From NCBI RefSeq assembly GCF_022967985.1, contig NZ_JALJVC010000002.1, positions 124,001-188,000 on the forward strand: DNA of 64,000 nucleotides. Direction: 5' to 3'. Source of the DNA: Acinetobacter lwoffii (GTDB lineage Bacteria; Pseudomonadota; Gammaproteobacteria; Pseudomonadales; Moraxellaceae). Under the pieces are notes generated by a model that was given only the letters and a program-made list of their open reading frames with translations, ran no database searches and was not told the DNA's origin. The translations under genes were made by a program, and so were the position numbers. Positions 27,808-38,088 of the stretch are shown in pieces (position 1 is the first letter of the stretch; each line of letters begins with the position of its first letter).

Positions 27808-27890
27808 ATGCCTTTTATCTGCTCTGTGTAGGTTTTGTAACTTTAATGCGTATTATTTTAACTGGGCCAAAATTTTGCCTGGGGGAGAGT

Positions 27891-28427
27891 ATGCAGAAAA
27901 ATAAAGGATTCACTTTAATTGAGCTGATGGTGACGATTGCGGTATTGGCAATTATGGCGACGATAGCTGCTCCTTCTTTTGGGGATTTGATTGCAAAACG
28001 ACATTTAGATACCTCAATTCGTGAGCTGTCTTTGGTGTTAAGTGATGCGCGAGCACAAGCTACAACTTTAAGAAAAAATGTGACAGTAAAATTTGAAAGT
28101 GGAACAAACACAGCAGAAATTCTTTATTGGATACCCAAATATGACGATGTGGATTTGAATTCAAACGCCAATGATGTTGATTTTTCTGATGTTGCCTATA
28201 ATTCAGTAGGTATTCCACGGCAGAGAACAAAAACAATTGATAATGAAAATTATGATAAAGATCAAACTACAGATCTAACCACCATACCACCCACTAATCC
28301 ACCAACAGTGGAAGTTTTATTACCGCTTAAATTTGAGTTATGTAATTCAAAAATAAAACAAAGTCGCACTATTACACTTTCAATGAATGGCACCGTGGAA
28401 AAAATTGAATTAGGGGTGTGCTCATGA
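27891..28427 (+). CDS. fimU: Minor pilin FimU/FimT (GspH family)
   Basis: FimU belongs to the minor pilin set that primes pilus assembly and sits at the tip with PilVWX-PilY1. I chose the ATG at 27891 with GGGGGAG just upstream (178 residues), not the ATG at 27846. The leader ends KNKG, followed by FTLIELMVTIAVLAIMATIAAPSF, the prepilin helix with Glu5, then a GspH-like domain containing LDTSIRELSLVLSDARAQA. It is the first gene of a minor pilin operon ending with two PilE-like genes; the stop overlaps pilV. Confidence 0.9.
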   Translation: MQKNKGFTLIELMVTIAVLAIMATIAAPSFGDLIAKRHLDTSIRELSLVLSDARAQATTLRKNVTVKFESGTNTAEILYWIPKYDDVDLNSNANDVDFSDVAYNSVGIPRQRTKTIDNENYDKDQTTDLTTIPPTNPPTVEVLLPLKFELCNSKIKQSRTITLSMNGTVEKIELGVCS

Positions 28428-28927
28428 ATAACATGAATACGCAAAAAGGTGTTGGCTTAATAGAGGTCTTGGTTGCCTTGTTATTGTTAGCCATAGGTAT
28501 TCTAGGTTTTGTTGGGTTGCAATTAAGAGCAGTGGATGCAGCAAATGAGGCAACAGATCGAACCATTGCAATCAATATAGCGCGTGATTTAGCTGAAAGA
28601 ATGCGAGTGAATAAATCGGAATTGGCTGAGTATAAAACGGCGATCAATGCGAAGACTAAAAAAGATGGTTGCGTTGGAAGTGTACAAAGCTATGTACCGA
28701 ATTGCTCTAGCCAAGTTATGGCTCAGTTTGATGCGAGTCAGATTACGCAAAAGGCAGCAGAAGTGGGACATGTAGTTAAAATCAATAATTGTGTCGGTAG
28801 TAGCCTGAATTGTATTTATGTAGCTTGGGGTGACACCAATATAGAAAGTAATTTGAACGCTTGTATTGATTCTTCAACTGGGGCTTACGTAGCAAATTCT
28901 AAGTGTTTAGTTATGGAGGCTTTTTAA
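28424..28927 (+). CDS. pilV: Type IV pilus minor pilin PilV
   Basis: PilV is a minor pilin of the tip complex. The chosen ATG at 28424 forms an ATGA overlap with the fimU stop and has AGGGG seven bases before it; ATG 28433 is a possible alternative. The prepilin site is KGVGLIEVLVALLLLAIG, with cleavage after Gly and the conserved Glu, followed by the PilV-typical GFVGLQLRAVDAANEATDRTIA. The C-terminal half has several Cys, probably in disulfides. 167 residues from this start. Confidence 0.9.
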   Translation: MNNMNTQKGVGLIEVLVALLLLAIGILGFVGLQLRAVDAANEATDRTIAINIARDLAERMRVNKSELAEYKTAINAKTKKDGCVGSVQSYVPNCSSQVMAQFDASQITQKAAEVGHVVKINNCVGSSLNCIYVAWGDTNIESNLNACIDSSTGAYVANSKCLVMEAF

Positions 28928-28928
28928 A

Positions 28929-29918
28929 ATGAATTTAAATAAAAAGCTGTTTTTGTATTCTAAACAAGGTGGTTTCACACTTTTAGAGTTAATGATTGCA
29001 CTCAGCTTAGGGCTTGTTGTTAGTGCAATTGCTATTCAGTTGGCTTTAACAGGGCAAAAAGGTGTATCTACTCAACAGGCACTTTCTGATTTGCAGAATG
29101 ATTCACTTTTTGGCTTGGAAACATTTGTACGTGAAATACGTTTGGCTAACTTAAATGCGGTTGAGCCGATGATCAATGACAGGGTTCTGCACGGGGGAAT
29201 AGTGTTGGACGCACGCAACTACACCCAAAAATTTAAAAATGGTGAGGATGGTAAACCTACTACAACTTTAGATATTACACTTAAAAATGCTTTGTCTGAG
29301 GGTGCGGTAAGTAATTCATCTAACTTAGTGGGGCAAGCTAGTGACCAATTGGTGATCCAATATAAAAACTCAATGGGAAATCAATTTGACTGTGAAGGTC
29401 GCCAAATTACGAAAGATGCTTATGTGGTGCAGCGTTATTTTTTAAGAAATGATAGCAATAGAAATGACCCGAATAAACCATTGGCTTTGGCATGTACAGC
29501 TGCTAGTTATACAGGAGATGAGCCAACGGAAATTGATTTGTCTGGTAATGGACAAATTATGATTCCTAGAGTGGATCACTTAAGCATTCAGTTGGTTGTT
29601 GCAAGAGATGGAATGAATAAGGCTTGTTCTGCTACTGCAGCAGCAGATGGGCAGTTGGATTGTTTTGGTCAAATTTCAATTGCCGATTATAAGAATCTTG
29701 CTGCTACAGAGAAACCACAGATTGTTGCAGTCAAAGTAGGGTTGTTGGTTCGCTCGAATAATACCGTGGGAAATAATGACTTGTTTAATGCCGATAAAGA
29801 ATATCAAGTTTTGAATACCCGAGCGAAATTGAATCCACATGACAAAAATAAGTTGTATATGCGAAATGTAGTTACACAAACCATTGCGATACGTAATGGT
29901 TTTGGCATCGCGAAGTAA
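28929..29918 (+). CDS. pilW: Type IV pilus minor pilin PilW
   Basis: PilW joins PilX and PilV in recruiting PilY1 to the pilus tip. The 329-residue protein has the prepilin motif QGGFTLLELMIALSLGLVVSAIA, a long C-terminal globular domain and PilW features such as ALSDLQNDSLFGLETFVREIRLANL. GGAGG lies nine bases before the ATG. The previous gene ends two bases upstream. Confidence 0.92.
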   Translation: MNLNKKLFLYSKQGGFTLLELMIALSLGLVVSAIAIQLALTGQKGVSTQQALSDLQNDSLFGLETFVREIRLANLNAVEPMINDRVLHGGIVLDARNYTQKFKNGEDGKPTTTLDITLKNALSEGAVSNSSNLVGQASDQLVIQYKNSMGNQFDCEGRQITKDAYVVQRYFLRNDSNRNDPNKPLALACTAASYTGDEPTEIDLSGNGQIMIPRVDHLSIQLVVARDGMNKACSATAAADGQLDCFGQISIADYKNLAATEKPQIVAVKVGLLVRSNNTVGNNDLFNADKEYQVLNTRAKLNPHDKNKLYMRNVVTQTIAIRNGFGIAK

Positions 29919-29928
29919 GGAGAGGGAA

Positions 29929-30687
29929 ATGAATGTACTAAAAGTAAATCATAGACGCTCTCAAAATGGTTCAGTACTTATTGTTGTATTGGTAATGCTG
30001 ATTGTGATTGCAATTGCGGGTACATGGGCAATTCGTTCCAGTATTACTTCTTTAAATATTTCAACGAATGCGCAGGCAAGTTCATTATTGGTTCAAAACA
30101 GTGATTCAGTATTTTTTACTTTAGAGAACAAAACCAGTAATGCTTTGCAATTTGCTCAAATGCGTATTGGTGATGGTATGTTGGCTTATGCGTTACGTCC
30201 TGAAAATAAAGGTAAAGAATTAGTATTTTGTGTGCGAGGTAATGTGACAGATAACTTTTCTGGAAGTCGTATTGCCAGTTCTGTGTATTGGCAGAATAAG
30301 AAAATTGTAAATACAGAATTGGGACAAAATGGTTTTTGTCAAACAACTCGTGGTGATTTTATTAGTGGTCGTCAAGCTGTAATGACTCAAGTCACTGTGC
30401 GTGCAGCAGATACGGATCGAGATTGGGAACACATGATGGAAGGCGATGACAAAGAAAGTTCAAAGAGTACGGGAATTCAGCACGTGGTGATTACGGCAAC
30501 CTCTTTACTTCCAAATTTAAGTTCAGCCAGTGTTCAGCAGGTCAATAATTGTTTGAAAAATCACACCAGCTTTGTTGATCCTTTGGTTGATAACGATACC
30601 GTTACTGATTGTTTGGCAAGAAATAACGTTCCATATAGTACTCAAGATATGGAATACAGTTTGCGCACGCTAAAAGCTAGCTCGTAG
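29929..30687 (+). CDS. pilX: Type IV pilus minor pilin PilX
   Basis: PilX is a minor pilin with an atypical cleavage region (QNGSVLIVVLVMLIVIAIAGTWAI) that lacks the usual FTLIE and Glu5, as is normal for PilX/GspK-like subunits. I chose the ATG at 29929 (252 residues) with AAGGAG upstream; an ATG at 29884 would overlap pilW. The C-terminal domain contains two Cys pairs. pilY1 follows after 11 bases. Confidence 0.88.
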   Translation: MNVLKVNHRRSQNGSVLIVVLVMLIVIAIAGTWAIRSSITSLNISTNAQASSLLVQNSDSVFFTLENKTSNALQFAQMRIGDGMLAYALRPENKGKELVFCVRGNVTDNFSGSRIASSVYWQNKKIVNTELGQNGFCQTTRGDFISGRQAVMTQVTVRAADTDRDWEHMMEGDDKESSKSTGIQHVVITATSLLPNLSSASVQQVNNCLKNHTSFVDPLVDNDTVTDCLARNNVPYSTQDMEYSLRTLKASS

Positions 30688-30698
30688 GGGGATAGAAA

Positions 30699-33600
30699 AT
30701 GAAGCAGCATCAGATTCAAAAAATTCAACAGCAGCAGTTGAAGCCTATAAGTAAATTCAAACTTGCGATATTAGCAGCTTCTATTACCTTTTTAATTGCT
30801 CAGACTGCGACTTCTTATGCGAGTGATATAGAAATCTATACTTCCAATAGCAGTTCAGCAGCGGGAGCTGTAATTGTGATGATGTTAGATACATCGGGCA
30901 GTATGGATTTGCATCAAGTAGGTGATGATGCATGTGATATACCTGATGGTGTTAGTACATCTAATGTTGTATTAAAGAAGGGTATAAATCATCCGGATGG
31001 CTATGGGTATAAAATTAATTATTGTGAAGTAGGAGCAGGGAAGGCCTACTTTTATAGGACAATAGTCGAATCAGTACAAACATCCGCAACAGGCTGTGGA
31101 CGTAGAAATAGATCTCCATGCTATGAAGATCAGAATGTATGGTATCGATGCGGTGCTGTGAATGTAGGTAGCGTCTATAAAAATAAAGACTCATGTGCAG
31201 TAAGGATAGCAGCTCCGAGTATAACTGGTTATCAGCCGGAACTAGGAGGGTATAGAGATTCTTCAACTTATTATTATAAAAATACTGTTGCAACAAATAT
31301 ATACCTGGATAGAATTAGTCGGTTGAAAAATGCCCTGTACGCGTTGGCAGTAATGCCACTATATAATGATACAACAAAAACAGGCATTAAACCGAATGTA
31401 CACATTGGGATAGGAACTTATCCATATTTAACATCTTCAGAGAATAACAAAAGGGGGTATATTCGTATACCAGTAGCTGAATGGGGAGATATTGGTTCAG
31501 CTCAGCGTCAAAAAGTAATAGACCTTGTTAAAAGTAATGAATTTAAAGGTGAAGGTGGGACACCTACATCAGCAGCTTATGCAGAAGCGGCTGCTTATCT
31601 CTTGGGTACAACCACTAGGGGCGGTAGTAGCAATAGTTATAGTGGAAGTAACTTAGCACCATCTAGTATTTATGCTGATGGAAAATATACATCACCAATC
31701 AATCAATGTACTGGAGATGGAATTTATTTCTTAACTGATGGTCAGCCACAAACAGATAAAGATTCAAATACTCAAACGATTATGCGAAGAGCATTATCAT
31801 CCGGTACTTGGGTATTTGGAGATGGATTTAGTAATAATACAGGTGCGAATGATAATTATTCGTTTAAATCAGATTGGAAAGCTATAGGATCTTTTTCAAA
31901 ACAATTAAATGATGTTACAGAATTAAAGCGTATTACAGGGTTAACCAAAGAAAAAGGAATTGCAACTGCCGTTGTTGGATTGGGTAAAGTTTTTGCTGAT
32001 GCTGAAAATACAACAGATCAGGACGGTAAAAATGCATATGAATGGGGTCTGCATAGTTCTGCAGGCGGTAGTTTTGGTCAGGGTGGGTTTACTTCAGCTG
32101 ATGATTCAGCACAAATTGTCGCCAGTTTAAACCGCTTTATTGAGGATCGAAGTGTTGATATTCCAAGTATTAGTACTGGCTCTTCAACTATTCCGTTAGA
32201 TAGTCTAAATCCAGAAGTTGTACAGGGATATTCATACTTCCCTCAATTTGAACCTAAGGTGAAAGACTCTGATGTTAAGCAATTGTGGTTTGGTAATTTA
32301 AAGAAATACTATGTTGTTGATAATGGTATTTTTGCTGATGAAGCAGGAACTAAAAAAGTTGTTGTGAAGAAGAGTATTCTTGCAGATTTAAAAGATATTT
32401 GGTCTAAAGACAGCACAATGACTTACCCTTCTGGTACATCAACTTATAAAAAGTATGGTGTATTAGGTAAGTTAAAATATGGCATAGAAGAAGAAAAACC
32501 TGCACGTTATATATATACAGACTACTCGTTTGATGGAACAAAAGAAGAGGGTAGCCGTATTGCTCAAGACTTAAGTTTAATTCAAGTTAAACCAACATAT
32601 ACAACTAGCTCTAAGACAAAAACAGACGATCCTGAGCGTGTAAGAGCCTTAATGGCATTGTTAGGTTATCAAATACCGGCTAATGAATCTACGAATGGTT
32701 ATGATCTGAGTAATGCAGCTCCAGTTGAAGTTTTGCGTCAAATGGGAAGCAGTTTACATTCTTTACCAGTGCTATTAACTCAGAGTGGTAAGGCAATAGC
32801 AAAACGTAATGAATCAGGGGGAGTCTATGTAGACAGTGAAGACCGTCAAGACTACATTTTGTTTGGGACAACTCAAGGCTTATTGCATGTGGTTGATGCA
32901 GATTCTGGTGAGGAAAAATTTAGCTTTTTACCGAAAGAGATGTTGGAAAAACAGTATGAATTACTGAAGGTGGGTGCAGGGAGTTGGAATAAAGGTAAAG
33001 CAGGTCTGTATTATGGTATCGATGGGGAGTGGACGGCACATACAGTATATGTAAGTAAAGATGATGGCACGCTTACTGTGGATGGTATTGCTAGAGATGT
33101 TGCAGGCTCTAACTCTAGTGAAAAAGAAAATTTAAAAGGAAAACAGTGGGTTTACGGTGGTTTAAGAATGGGTGGTCGGAGTTATTATGCCCTTGACTTA
33201 ACAGACCTGGACAATTCAGTCGCAAAACCGAAAGTTAAGTTTCATATTGATCCAGCGAGCAGTAGTGTTAAACGTTTGACGTATGATAAGGATGGTAACC
33301 CTCAGTTATCAGAAAAAGTCTATGATGCCTTGGCCAACATGGGTCAAAGTTGGTCAAAACCTAAATTGGATTATGTTAACTGGAAAGGTGAGCGTAAGCT
33401 CGTTATGTTTGTAGGCGGCGGTTACGACGCTGGTGGTCCAGAGGGTGATGGTCTTTATGAAAATGGTGTTCGATCAGGCTATGGTGGATATGAATATCAT
33501 GATTATAAACAGGCGCAAGTTTCATGTGCTGCGGGTAATTTAAAATGTAGTACTGATAGCCGTGGTTCCGGCGTATATATGTTTGATGCTAACAATGGTG

Positions 33601-34700
33601 ATTTACTTTGGTATGCAGACTCTACTAATGGTGAAAATGGTATTGATCATGTTAAAAATGAAGACCTTAAATATAGTGTAGTAAGTGAAATTAAAACTAT
33701 TGATCGAAATAATGATGGTGTAGTCGATCATATTTATTTTGGGGATTTAGCTGGTCAAGCTTTCCGTATTGATTTTAAAAATGCTGGGGGCTCTACTTTT
33801 GATTCACAAGTAACCAAAATTTTGAATTTACATAAAACAGATGGTAAAAGCCCTCGCTTTTATTATATGCCAACATTTACAGCACATCACAGTGCGGGGA
33901 AATTGGAAGGCGGTAATATAGTCGTTGCATCTTTTGTCTCAGGGAATAAAAGCTCACCATTATTGGCTACATCAGATTCTCCAACAGCAACAGGGCAGTC
34001 AAATTCAACAGGTCTGAGCTATGATGCTGTTTATGCGCTGTATGAATATGATATTCATCCAAATGGGTCTTACTATCCAGCGACACGAACAGCTGCTAAA
34101 ACACTAGCGACCAGTGCTGAATCAGCAGCTGCAGCAACTCCTAATAAGACCAAGCTTAGATTGTTGACGGATATTATTAATAATAAAACAGCAACGGCTT
34201 CAAAAGGTGCAAAAATTGATCCATCAAGTGGCTGGGGAGGTTGGTATTATCCATTTAATAAAAACTTCACAGAAGCACAAAAAGAAGCCAGTACTGTTAC
34301 AGTTAGCGAAGGCATAGTAAAAGGAATTACTCCATTGGTTGCAATGGAGGGAAATTTGTATGTAACTATGTATGATGCATCTGCTACAGGTACAACATCT
34401 TCATGCGGTGCTGGTGTAAAAGGTGATAGTTTTACACAGCGGTTATGCTTACCGACAGGTGTATGCCCTGAACAGGCTAGATATACCTATCATTTAGGTG
34501 CTGGTATTGTGGGTTTAAACGTTGGTCCAATGACTAGCTCTAAAGGGAATAAAGGGATTATTGTTCCAGATCCAGATCCAGATAATGTGAAATGTGTAGG
34601 TGCTGATTGTGCTACTATAGGTAACCGTTTTATTCCAGCAGGTGGTTCGTTGAAATTTATTCCACATCGTTGGTATGAACGCTATTCAACGAAGGAGTGA
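30699..34700 (+). CDS. pilY1: Type IV pilus tip adhesin/assembly protein PilY1
   Basis: PilY1 sits at the pilus tip, supports pilus extension and acts in adhesion and surface sensing. The 1333-residue protein has a hydrophobic signal segment (about 21-42). An N-terminal von Willebrand A-like region follows, with the metal site DTSGS at residues 64-68. The C-terminal PQQ/beta-propeller domain (about 680-1300) carries a calcium loop DRNNDGVVD at residues 1002-1010, corresponding to the calcium site known in P. aeruginosa PilY1. GGGGGA stands before the ATG. It is the largest gene of the minor pilin operon and is followed closely by two PilE-like genes. Confidence 0.94.
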   Translation: MKQHQIQKIQQQQLKPISKFKLAILAASITFLIAQTATSYASDIEIYTSNSSSAAGAVIVMMLDTSGSMDLHQVGDDACDIPDGVSTSNVVLKKGINHPDGYGYKINYCEVGAGKAYFYRTIVESVQTSATGCGRRNRSPCYEDQNVWYRCGAVNVGSVYKNKDSCAVRIAAPSITGYQPELGGYRDSSTYYYKNTVATNIYLDRISRLKNALYALAVMPLYNDTTKTGIKPNVHIGIGTYPYLTSSENNKRGYIRIPVAEWGDIGSAQRQKVIDLVKSNEFKGEGGTPTSAAYAEAAAYLLGTTTRGGSSNSYSGSNLAPSSIYADGKYTSPINQCTGDGIYFLTDGQPQTDKDSNTQTIMRRALSSGTWVFGDGFSNNTGANDNYSFKSDWKAIGSFSKQLNDVTELKRITGLTKEKGIATAVVGLGKVFADAENTTDQDGKNAYEWGLHSSAGGSFGQGGFTSADDSAQIVASLNRFIEDRSVDIPSISTGSSTIPLDSLNPEVVQGYSYFPQFEPKVKDSDVKQLWFGNLKKYYVVDNGIFADEAGTKKVVVKKSILADLKDIWSKDSTMTYPSGTSTYKKYGVLGKLKYGIEEEKPARYIYTDYSFDGTKEEGSRIAQDLSLIQVKPTYTTSSKTKTDDPERVRALMALLGYQIPANESTNGYDLSNAAPVEVLRQMGSSLHSLPVLLTQSGKAIAKRNESGGVYVDSEDRQDYILFGTTQGLLHVVDADSGEEKFSFLPKEMLEKQYELLKVGAGSWNKGKAGLYYGIDGEWTAHTVYVSKDDGTLTVDGIARDVAGSNSSEKENLKGKQWVYGGLRMGGRSYYALDLTDLDNSVAKPKVKFHIDPASSSVKRLTYDKDGNPQLSEKVYDALANMGQSWSKPKLDYVNWKGERKLVMFVGGGYDAGGPEGDGLYENGVRSGYGGYEYHDYKQAQVSCAAGNLKCSTDSRGSGVYMFDANNGDLLWYADSTNGENGIDHVKNEDLKYSVVSEIKTIDRNNDGVVDHIYFGDLAGQAFRIDFKNAGGSTFDSQVTKILNLHKTDGKSPRFYYMPTFTAHHSAGKLEGGNIVVASFVSGNKSSPLLATSDSPTATGQSNSTGLSYDAVYALYEYDIHPNGSYYPATRTAAKTLATSAESAAAATPNKTKLRLLTDIINNKTATASKGAKIDPSSGWGGWYYPFNKNFTEAQKEASTVTVSEGIVKGITPLVAMEGNLYVTMYDASATGTTSSCGAGVKGDSFTQRLCLPTGVCPEQARYTYHLGAGIVGLNVGPMTSSKGNKGIIVPDPDPDNVKCVGADCATIGNRFIPAGGSLKFIPHRWYERYSTKE

Positions 34701-34705
34701 AAAGA

Positions 34706-35341
34706 ATGAAATCTCCTTTTTCACAAAACAAGTCGCAGTTGGGTTTTACCTTAATTGAGTTGATGGTGGTTGTGGTGATTGTGGCGTTACTCGCTGCAAT
34801 CGCTTTGCCAAGCTATCAGATTTATGTACAACGTTCACATTTGGCTCAAGCACAACAGGAAATGCAAAAGCTTGCTGAGCAATTGGAGCGACATAAAGCT
34901 AAGAACTTTAGTTATAAAGGTTTTGAGGCAAGTTATTTATATAGAGATAAAGATGGTGTTTTGAATTCAAACTTTGATACGGCTAAACAGCAAATTTCAC
35001 TCCCTATTCATTCGACTAATCCTAGTTATAGATTAAGCATTATTGGTTTTTATACGGTCAGTGAGTTTGAGAAGGATGAAGAGGGGAATGTAACCAGTAC
35101 CATCAAAGATCCTGAAATTAAAACGGATTTATTGAACAAAAAGATTGATTTTGATAAATCCTCACAGTCTGACATGTTTGCTATAGGAAGTAGCTGGGCA
35201 ATAAAAGCAGAAAGTTTAGATCAAAAGAACTATGGTCTTTTATTAAATAGCTTGGGTGCCAAGTGTATGAATAAAAAAGATTATACGAAAGTAAGTTATA
35301 CCTCATGTGGTAATGAGGGAGATGGAGCTGAATCATGGTAA
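34706..35341 (+). CDS. pilE: PilE-like minor pilin, long form
   Basis: This 211-residue prepilin has the cleavage motif [29 protein letters not shown] and PilE-like continuation SHLAQAQQEMQKLAEQLERH. It is longer than the usual PilE (about 140 residues), with an insert-rich C-terminal domain. I chose the ATG at 34706 with GAAGGAG eight bases upstream rather than a GTG at 34697. The end overlaps the next pilin gene by seven bases. Confidence 0.85.
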   Translation: MKSPFSQNKSQLGFTLIELMVVVVIVALLAAIALPSYQIYVQRSHLAQAQQEMQKLAEQLERHKAKNFSYKGFEASYLYRDKDGVLNSNFDTAKQQISLPIHSTNPSYRLSIIGFYTVSEFEKDEEGNVTSTIKDPEIKTDLLNKKIDFDKSSQSDMFAIGSSWAIKAESLDQKNYGLLLNSLGAKCMNKKDYTKVSYTSCGNEGDGAESW

Positions 35342-35769
35342 AGCAAGGGTTTACGCTTATTGAATTGATGATTGTTGTTGTAATTATTGCAATATTGGCA
35401 GCCATCGCTTATCCCTCTTATCAACAATATAAAATCAAGATGAATCGAGCAGAAGCCCAATCAGAAATGATGTTCATTGCAGAAAGAATGAATGCTTATA
35501 AAGGGATGAATGGTTCTTTTTCGGGGGCAACAATTGCTCAAATATATGGATCAGCGGTTACACCGAAACAAGGTACTGCTTTGTATAGTTTAAGTTTTGA
35601 TGCTGTTTTAACTAATACAACAAGTTGGACGTTAATTGCAAAGCCAATCACAGGAACCTTACAGGCTGGTGATGGGTGGGTGTGTTTGAATAATAAATCT
35701 GAAAAATACTGGGCGAAAGGAGCATCAAGTTGTGCATTATCGCCAAACTCCAACTGGGATGGTAAATAA
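35335..35769 (+). CDS. PilE-like minor pilin, short form
   Basis: A second PilE-type prepilin of 144 residues: leader MVKQG, then [27 protein letters not shown] and the PilE-like RAEAQSEMMFIAERMNAYK. Two Cys (WVCLN and SSCAL) near the C-terminus could form the usual disulfide loop. It starts inside the end of the previous gene and closes the operon. Two adjacent PilE-type genes occur in other Acinetobacter minor pilin clusters. Confidence 0.87.
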   Translation: MVKQGFTLIELMIVVVIIAILAAIAYPSYQQYKIKMNRAEAQSEMMFIAERMNAYKGMNGSFSGATIAQIYGSAVTPKQGTALYSLSFDAVLTNTTSWTLIAKPITGTLQAGDGWVCLNNKSEKYWAKGASSCALSPNSNWDGK

Positions 35770-35907
35770 ATCCAAAATTGTAGCCAAACACTTTTTGATC
35801 TTTCATTCAGGGCAAAGTTCAAGTAAAATACTGCCCTCTATGAAAGGGGTTTGAGCTGTATCGATGGTCGGTACAAGGATAATCCGTAAAAACTATAAGG
35901 TTCTATC

Positions 35908-36165
35908 ATGGTTGTTATTCGTCTTGCACGCGGTGGTGCTAAAAAACGTCCGTTCTATCAAATCATTGTGACTGATAGCCGTAATGCACGTGACGGTCGT
36001 TTCATCGAACGTATCGGTTTCTTCAACCCTACAGCCCAAGGTAAAGCAGAAAAACTTCGTTTAGATGCTGACCGTTTTGCTCACTGGGTTTCTCAAGGTG
36101 CTCAACCTTCTGATCGTGTTGCTTCTTTAGCTGCTCAAGCTAAGAAAGCTGCAGTTGCTGCATAA
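35908..36165 (+). CDS. rpsP: 30S ribosomal protein S16
   Basis: S16 stabilises the 5' domain of 16S rRNA during assembly. The 85-residue product starts [17 protein letters not shown] and has the family core [19 protein letters not shown]. It heads the rpsP-rimM-trmD-rplS operon, with rimM starting about 30 bases downstream. AAGG precedes the ATG. Confidence 0.98.
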   Translation: MVVIRLARGGAKKRPFYQIIVTDSRNARDGRFIERIGFFNPTAQGKAEKLRLDADRFAHWVSQGAQPSDRVASLAAQAKKAAVAA

Positions 36166-36195
36166 TTTTTATATAAATTAGGTAGTAGCTTGCCC

Positions 36196-36744
36196 ATGAC
36201 ACCAACACAGAATGTTCCCGAAGATCGTATTCAGATTGGACAGTTGCGTTCAGCATATGGATTAAATGGGTGGCTCTGGGTCTATTCCAATACAGAACCT
36301 ATGAGCAACATATTTGACTATCTGCCTTGGTACATTGAGACCAAAGCAGGTTGGCAAATTGTCGATGTAAAACGTTGGAAACCACATGGTAAAGGCCTGG
36401 TTGTTTCGCTGAAAGGTGTGAGTGATCGCACTGCTGCAGACGAACTGGTTGGCTCCAATGTCTGGATCTCTAAATCGCAACTGCCTCAAGCTGGTGTAGA
36501 TGAGTATTATTGGTCTGATTTAAAAGGTCTAACTGTGTTAGGTCTGGACGATCAGGAACAAGAAATCAATCTCGGTCAAATTTTTGAGCTGTTTGAAACA
36601 GGTGCTAACGATGTGATGGTGGTTCGCGCAACTGCCGACAGCATCGATGGCGAAGAGCGAATGATTCCATGGCATAAAGATGTGGTGCAACGCGTTGATC
36701 TTGAAGCTGGTCGTATCTACGTCAATTGGGGCGTAGATTACTAA
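36196..36744 (+). CDS. rimM: Ribosome maturation factor RimM
   Basis: RimM binds S19 and aids maturation of the 30S head. The 182-residue product has the N-terminal RimM domain ([18 protein letters not shown]) and the C-terminal PRC-barrel part ending [10 protein letters not shown], with IPWHKDVV near the end. I chose the ATG at 36196; a TTG at 36190 is better spaced from AGG but adds only two residues. Confidence 0.96.
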   Translation: MTPTQNVPEDRIQIGQLRSAYGLNGWLWVYSNTEPMSNIFDYLPWYIETKAGWQIVDVKRWKPHGKGLVVSLKGVSDRTAADELVGSNVWISKSQLPQAGVDEYYWSDLKGLTVLGLDDQEQEINLGQIFELFETGANDVMVVRATADSIDGEERMIPWHKDVVQRVDLEAGRIYVNWGVDY

Positions 36745-36772
36745 GAATTTTTCGGAAATAAGGGAGTCTGCG

Positions 36773-37507
36773 ATGTTCTTTGCAGTCATTACGCTTTTTC
36801 CTGAAATGTTTGAAGCGATTACAGCCTATGGTATTAGCGGGCGCGCAGCAAAACGTGAATTGATGCAAGTTCATTGTATCAATCCTCGCGATTATGCGAC
36901 GGGCAACTATAAACGGGTGGATGAGCGTCCATTCGGTGGTGGTCCGGGTATGGTGATGATGGCTGAGCCTCTGGCAAAAGCAATCCAGCATGCCAAAGAG
37001 CTTGCAACGCAAGCGGGTGCAGTTCAGGTTCCTGTGGTGTATATGTCACCGCAAGGACAGACCTTAAACGAAACTGCGGTACAGGATTTTGTCAAATATG
37101 ACGGAATCATTGTACTGTGCGGACGTTATGAAGGCGTTGATGAGCGTTTGATCCAGCAATATGTTGATCAGGAATGGTCAATTGGAGATTACGTGTTGTC
37201 AGGTGGTGAACTTCCTGCGATGGTTTTATTGGACAGTATTATCCGGAGACTTCCGGGTGCCATGTCTGATGAACAATCACACGTGCAAGACTCATTTGTG
37301 GATGGTCTGCTAGATTGCCCACAATATACCAAGCCAGATCATTTTGAAGGTTTGGATGTGCCTGAGGTGTTAAAGTCCGGGCATCATGCCAATATTGAAA
37401 AATGGCGGTTTTTGCAGCGATATCAGCGTACACTTGAACGCCGCCCAGAGTTGGTGGAAAAAGTCGAGCTGACCAAGCTGCAAAAAAAATGGCTGAAAGA
37501 TTTGTAA
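36773..37507 (+). CDS. trmD: tRNA (guanine37-N1)-methyltransferase TrmD
   Basis: TrmD methylates G37 of tRNAs, preventing +1 frameshifts. The 244-residue SPOUT enzyme has the SAM-binding trefoil knot region with [12 protein letters not shown] and [25 protein letters not shown] is in the N-terminal half, and the catalytic Asp is in the flexible linker around QDSF. GGGAG is well placed before the ATG. A 185-base gap with a strong hairpin separates it from rplS. Confidence 0.97.
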   Translation: MFFAVITLFPEMFEAITAYGISGRAAKRELMQVHCINPRDYATGNYKRVDERPFGGGPGMVMMAEPLAKAIQHAKELATQAGAVQVPVVYMSPQGQTLNETAVQDFVKYDGIIVLCGRYEGVDERLIQQYVDQEWSIGDYVLSGGELPAMVLLDSIIRRLPGAMSDEQSHVQDSFVDGLLDCPQYTKPDHFEGLDVPEVLKSGHHANIEKWRFLQRYQRTLERRPELVEKVELTKLQKKWLKDL

Positions 37508-37577
37508 GATATTGATGAGTAATCATTTCTGTCTTCAAGCCAGTACTTAAAATGATTTAAGTATTCTTTAATAGGCT

Positions 37578-37606
37578 CTTTATGGTTGAGATGGTCAACT
37601 ATAAAG
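37578..37606 (+). promoter_or_regulatory. Stem-loop in the rplS leader
   Basis: CTTTATGGTTGA (37578-37589) pairs with TCAACTATAAAG (37595-37606) across a five-base loop, a twelve-base stem with one G-T pair. It is not followed by a T run and lies 87 bases before the rplS start, in an unusually long trmD-rplS gap. It may be a regulatory or processing structure; no known class is recognised. Confidence 0.5.
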
Positions 37607-37692
37607 GGAAAGATAATCGGGTGTATGCGCTTTAGCCTCTATACCCAGCGATGATCAGACCTCTTCTGACTCGCACATATTGGAGATACCCC

Positions 37693-38067
37693 ATGAGCGG
37701 TAAGCATCCTTTAGTTCAAGTAATTGAAAACGCACAATTGAAACAAAACATCCCTGCTTTTGCACCAGGTGATACAGTTATTGTTCAAGTTAAAGTAAAA
37801 GAAGGCGACCGTGAGCGTTTACAGGCGTTCGAAGGCGTTGTAATTGCTAAGAAAAACCGTGGTTTGAACTCTGCGTTCACAGTACGTAAAATTTCTAGCG
37901 GTGTTGGCGTTGAGCGTGTATTCCAAACTCACTCTCCAATCGTTGCTGGTATCGAAGTGAAACGTCGTGGTGACGTTCGTCGTGCTAAACTTTACTACCT
38001 ACGTGAATTGTCTGGTAAAGCTGCACGTATTCGTGAAAAATTACCAGCTCGTAAAACTAAAGCTTAA
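37693..38067 (+). CDS. rplS: 50S ribosomal protein L19
   Basis: L19 lies at the 30S-50S interface. The 124-residue product has the family core [32 protein letters not shown] and the C-terminal [10 protein letters not shown] chose the ATG at 37693 with GGAG upstream; an ATG at 37651 lacks a ribosome site and would add residues not seen in the family. A strong terminator follows. Confidence 0.98.
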   Translation: MSGKHPLVQVIENAQLKQNIPAFAPGDTVIVQVKVKEGDRERLQAFEGVVIAKKNRGLNSAFTVRKISSGVGVERVFQTHSPIVAGIEVKRRGDVRRAKLYYLRELSGKAARIREKLPARKTKA

Positions 38068-38088
38068 TTTTAAGCTTTATACGAGTGA

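Noticed and set aside
27865..27878. GG-N10-GC layout just before fimU resembling a sigma-54 promoter
   Set aside because: Transcription would start about 12 bases beyond, at or after the ribosome site and next to the ATG at 27891, leaving no room for the strong GGGGGAG ribosome site. It also lacks a TGGCAC block.
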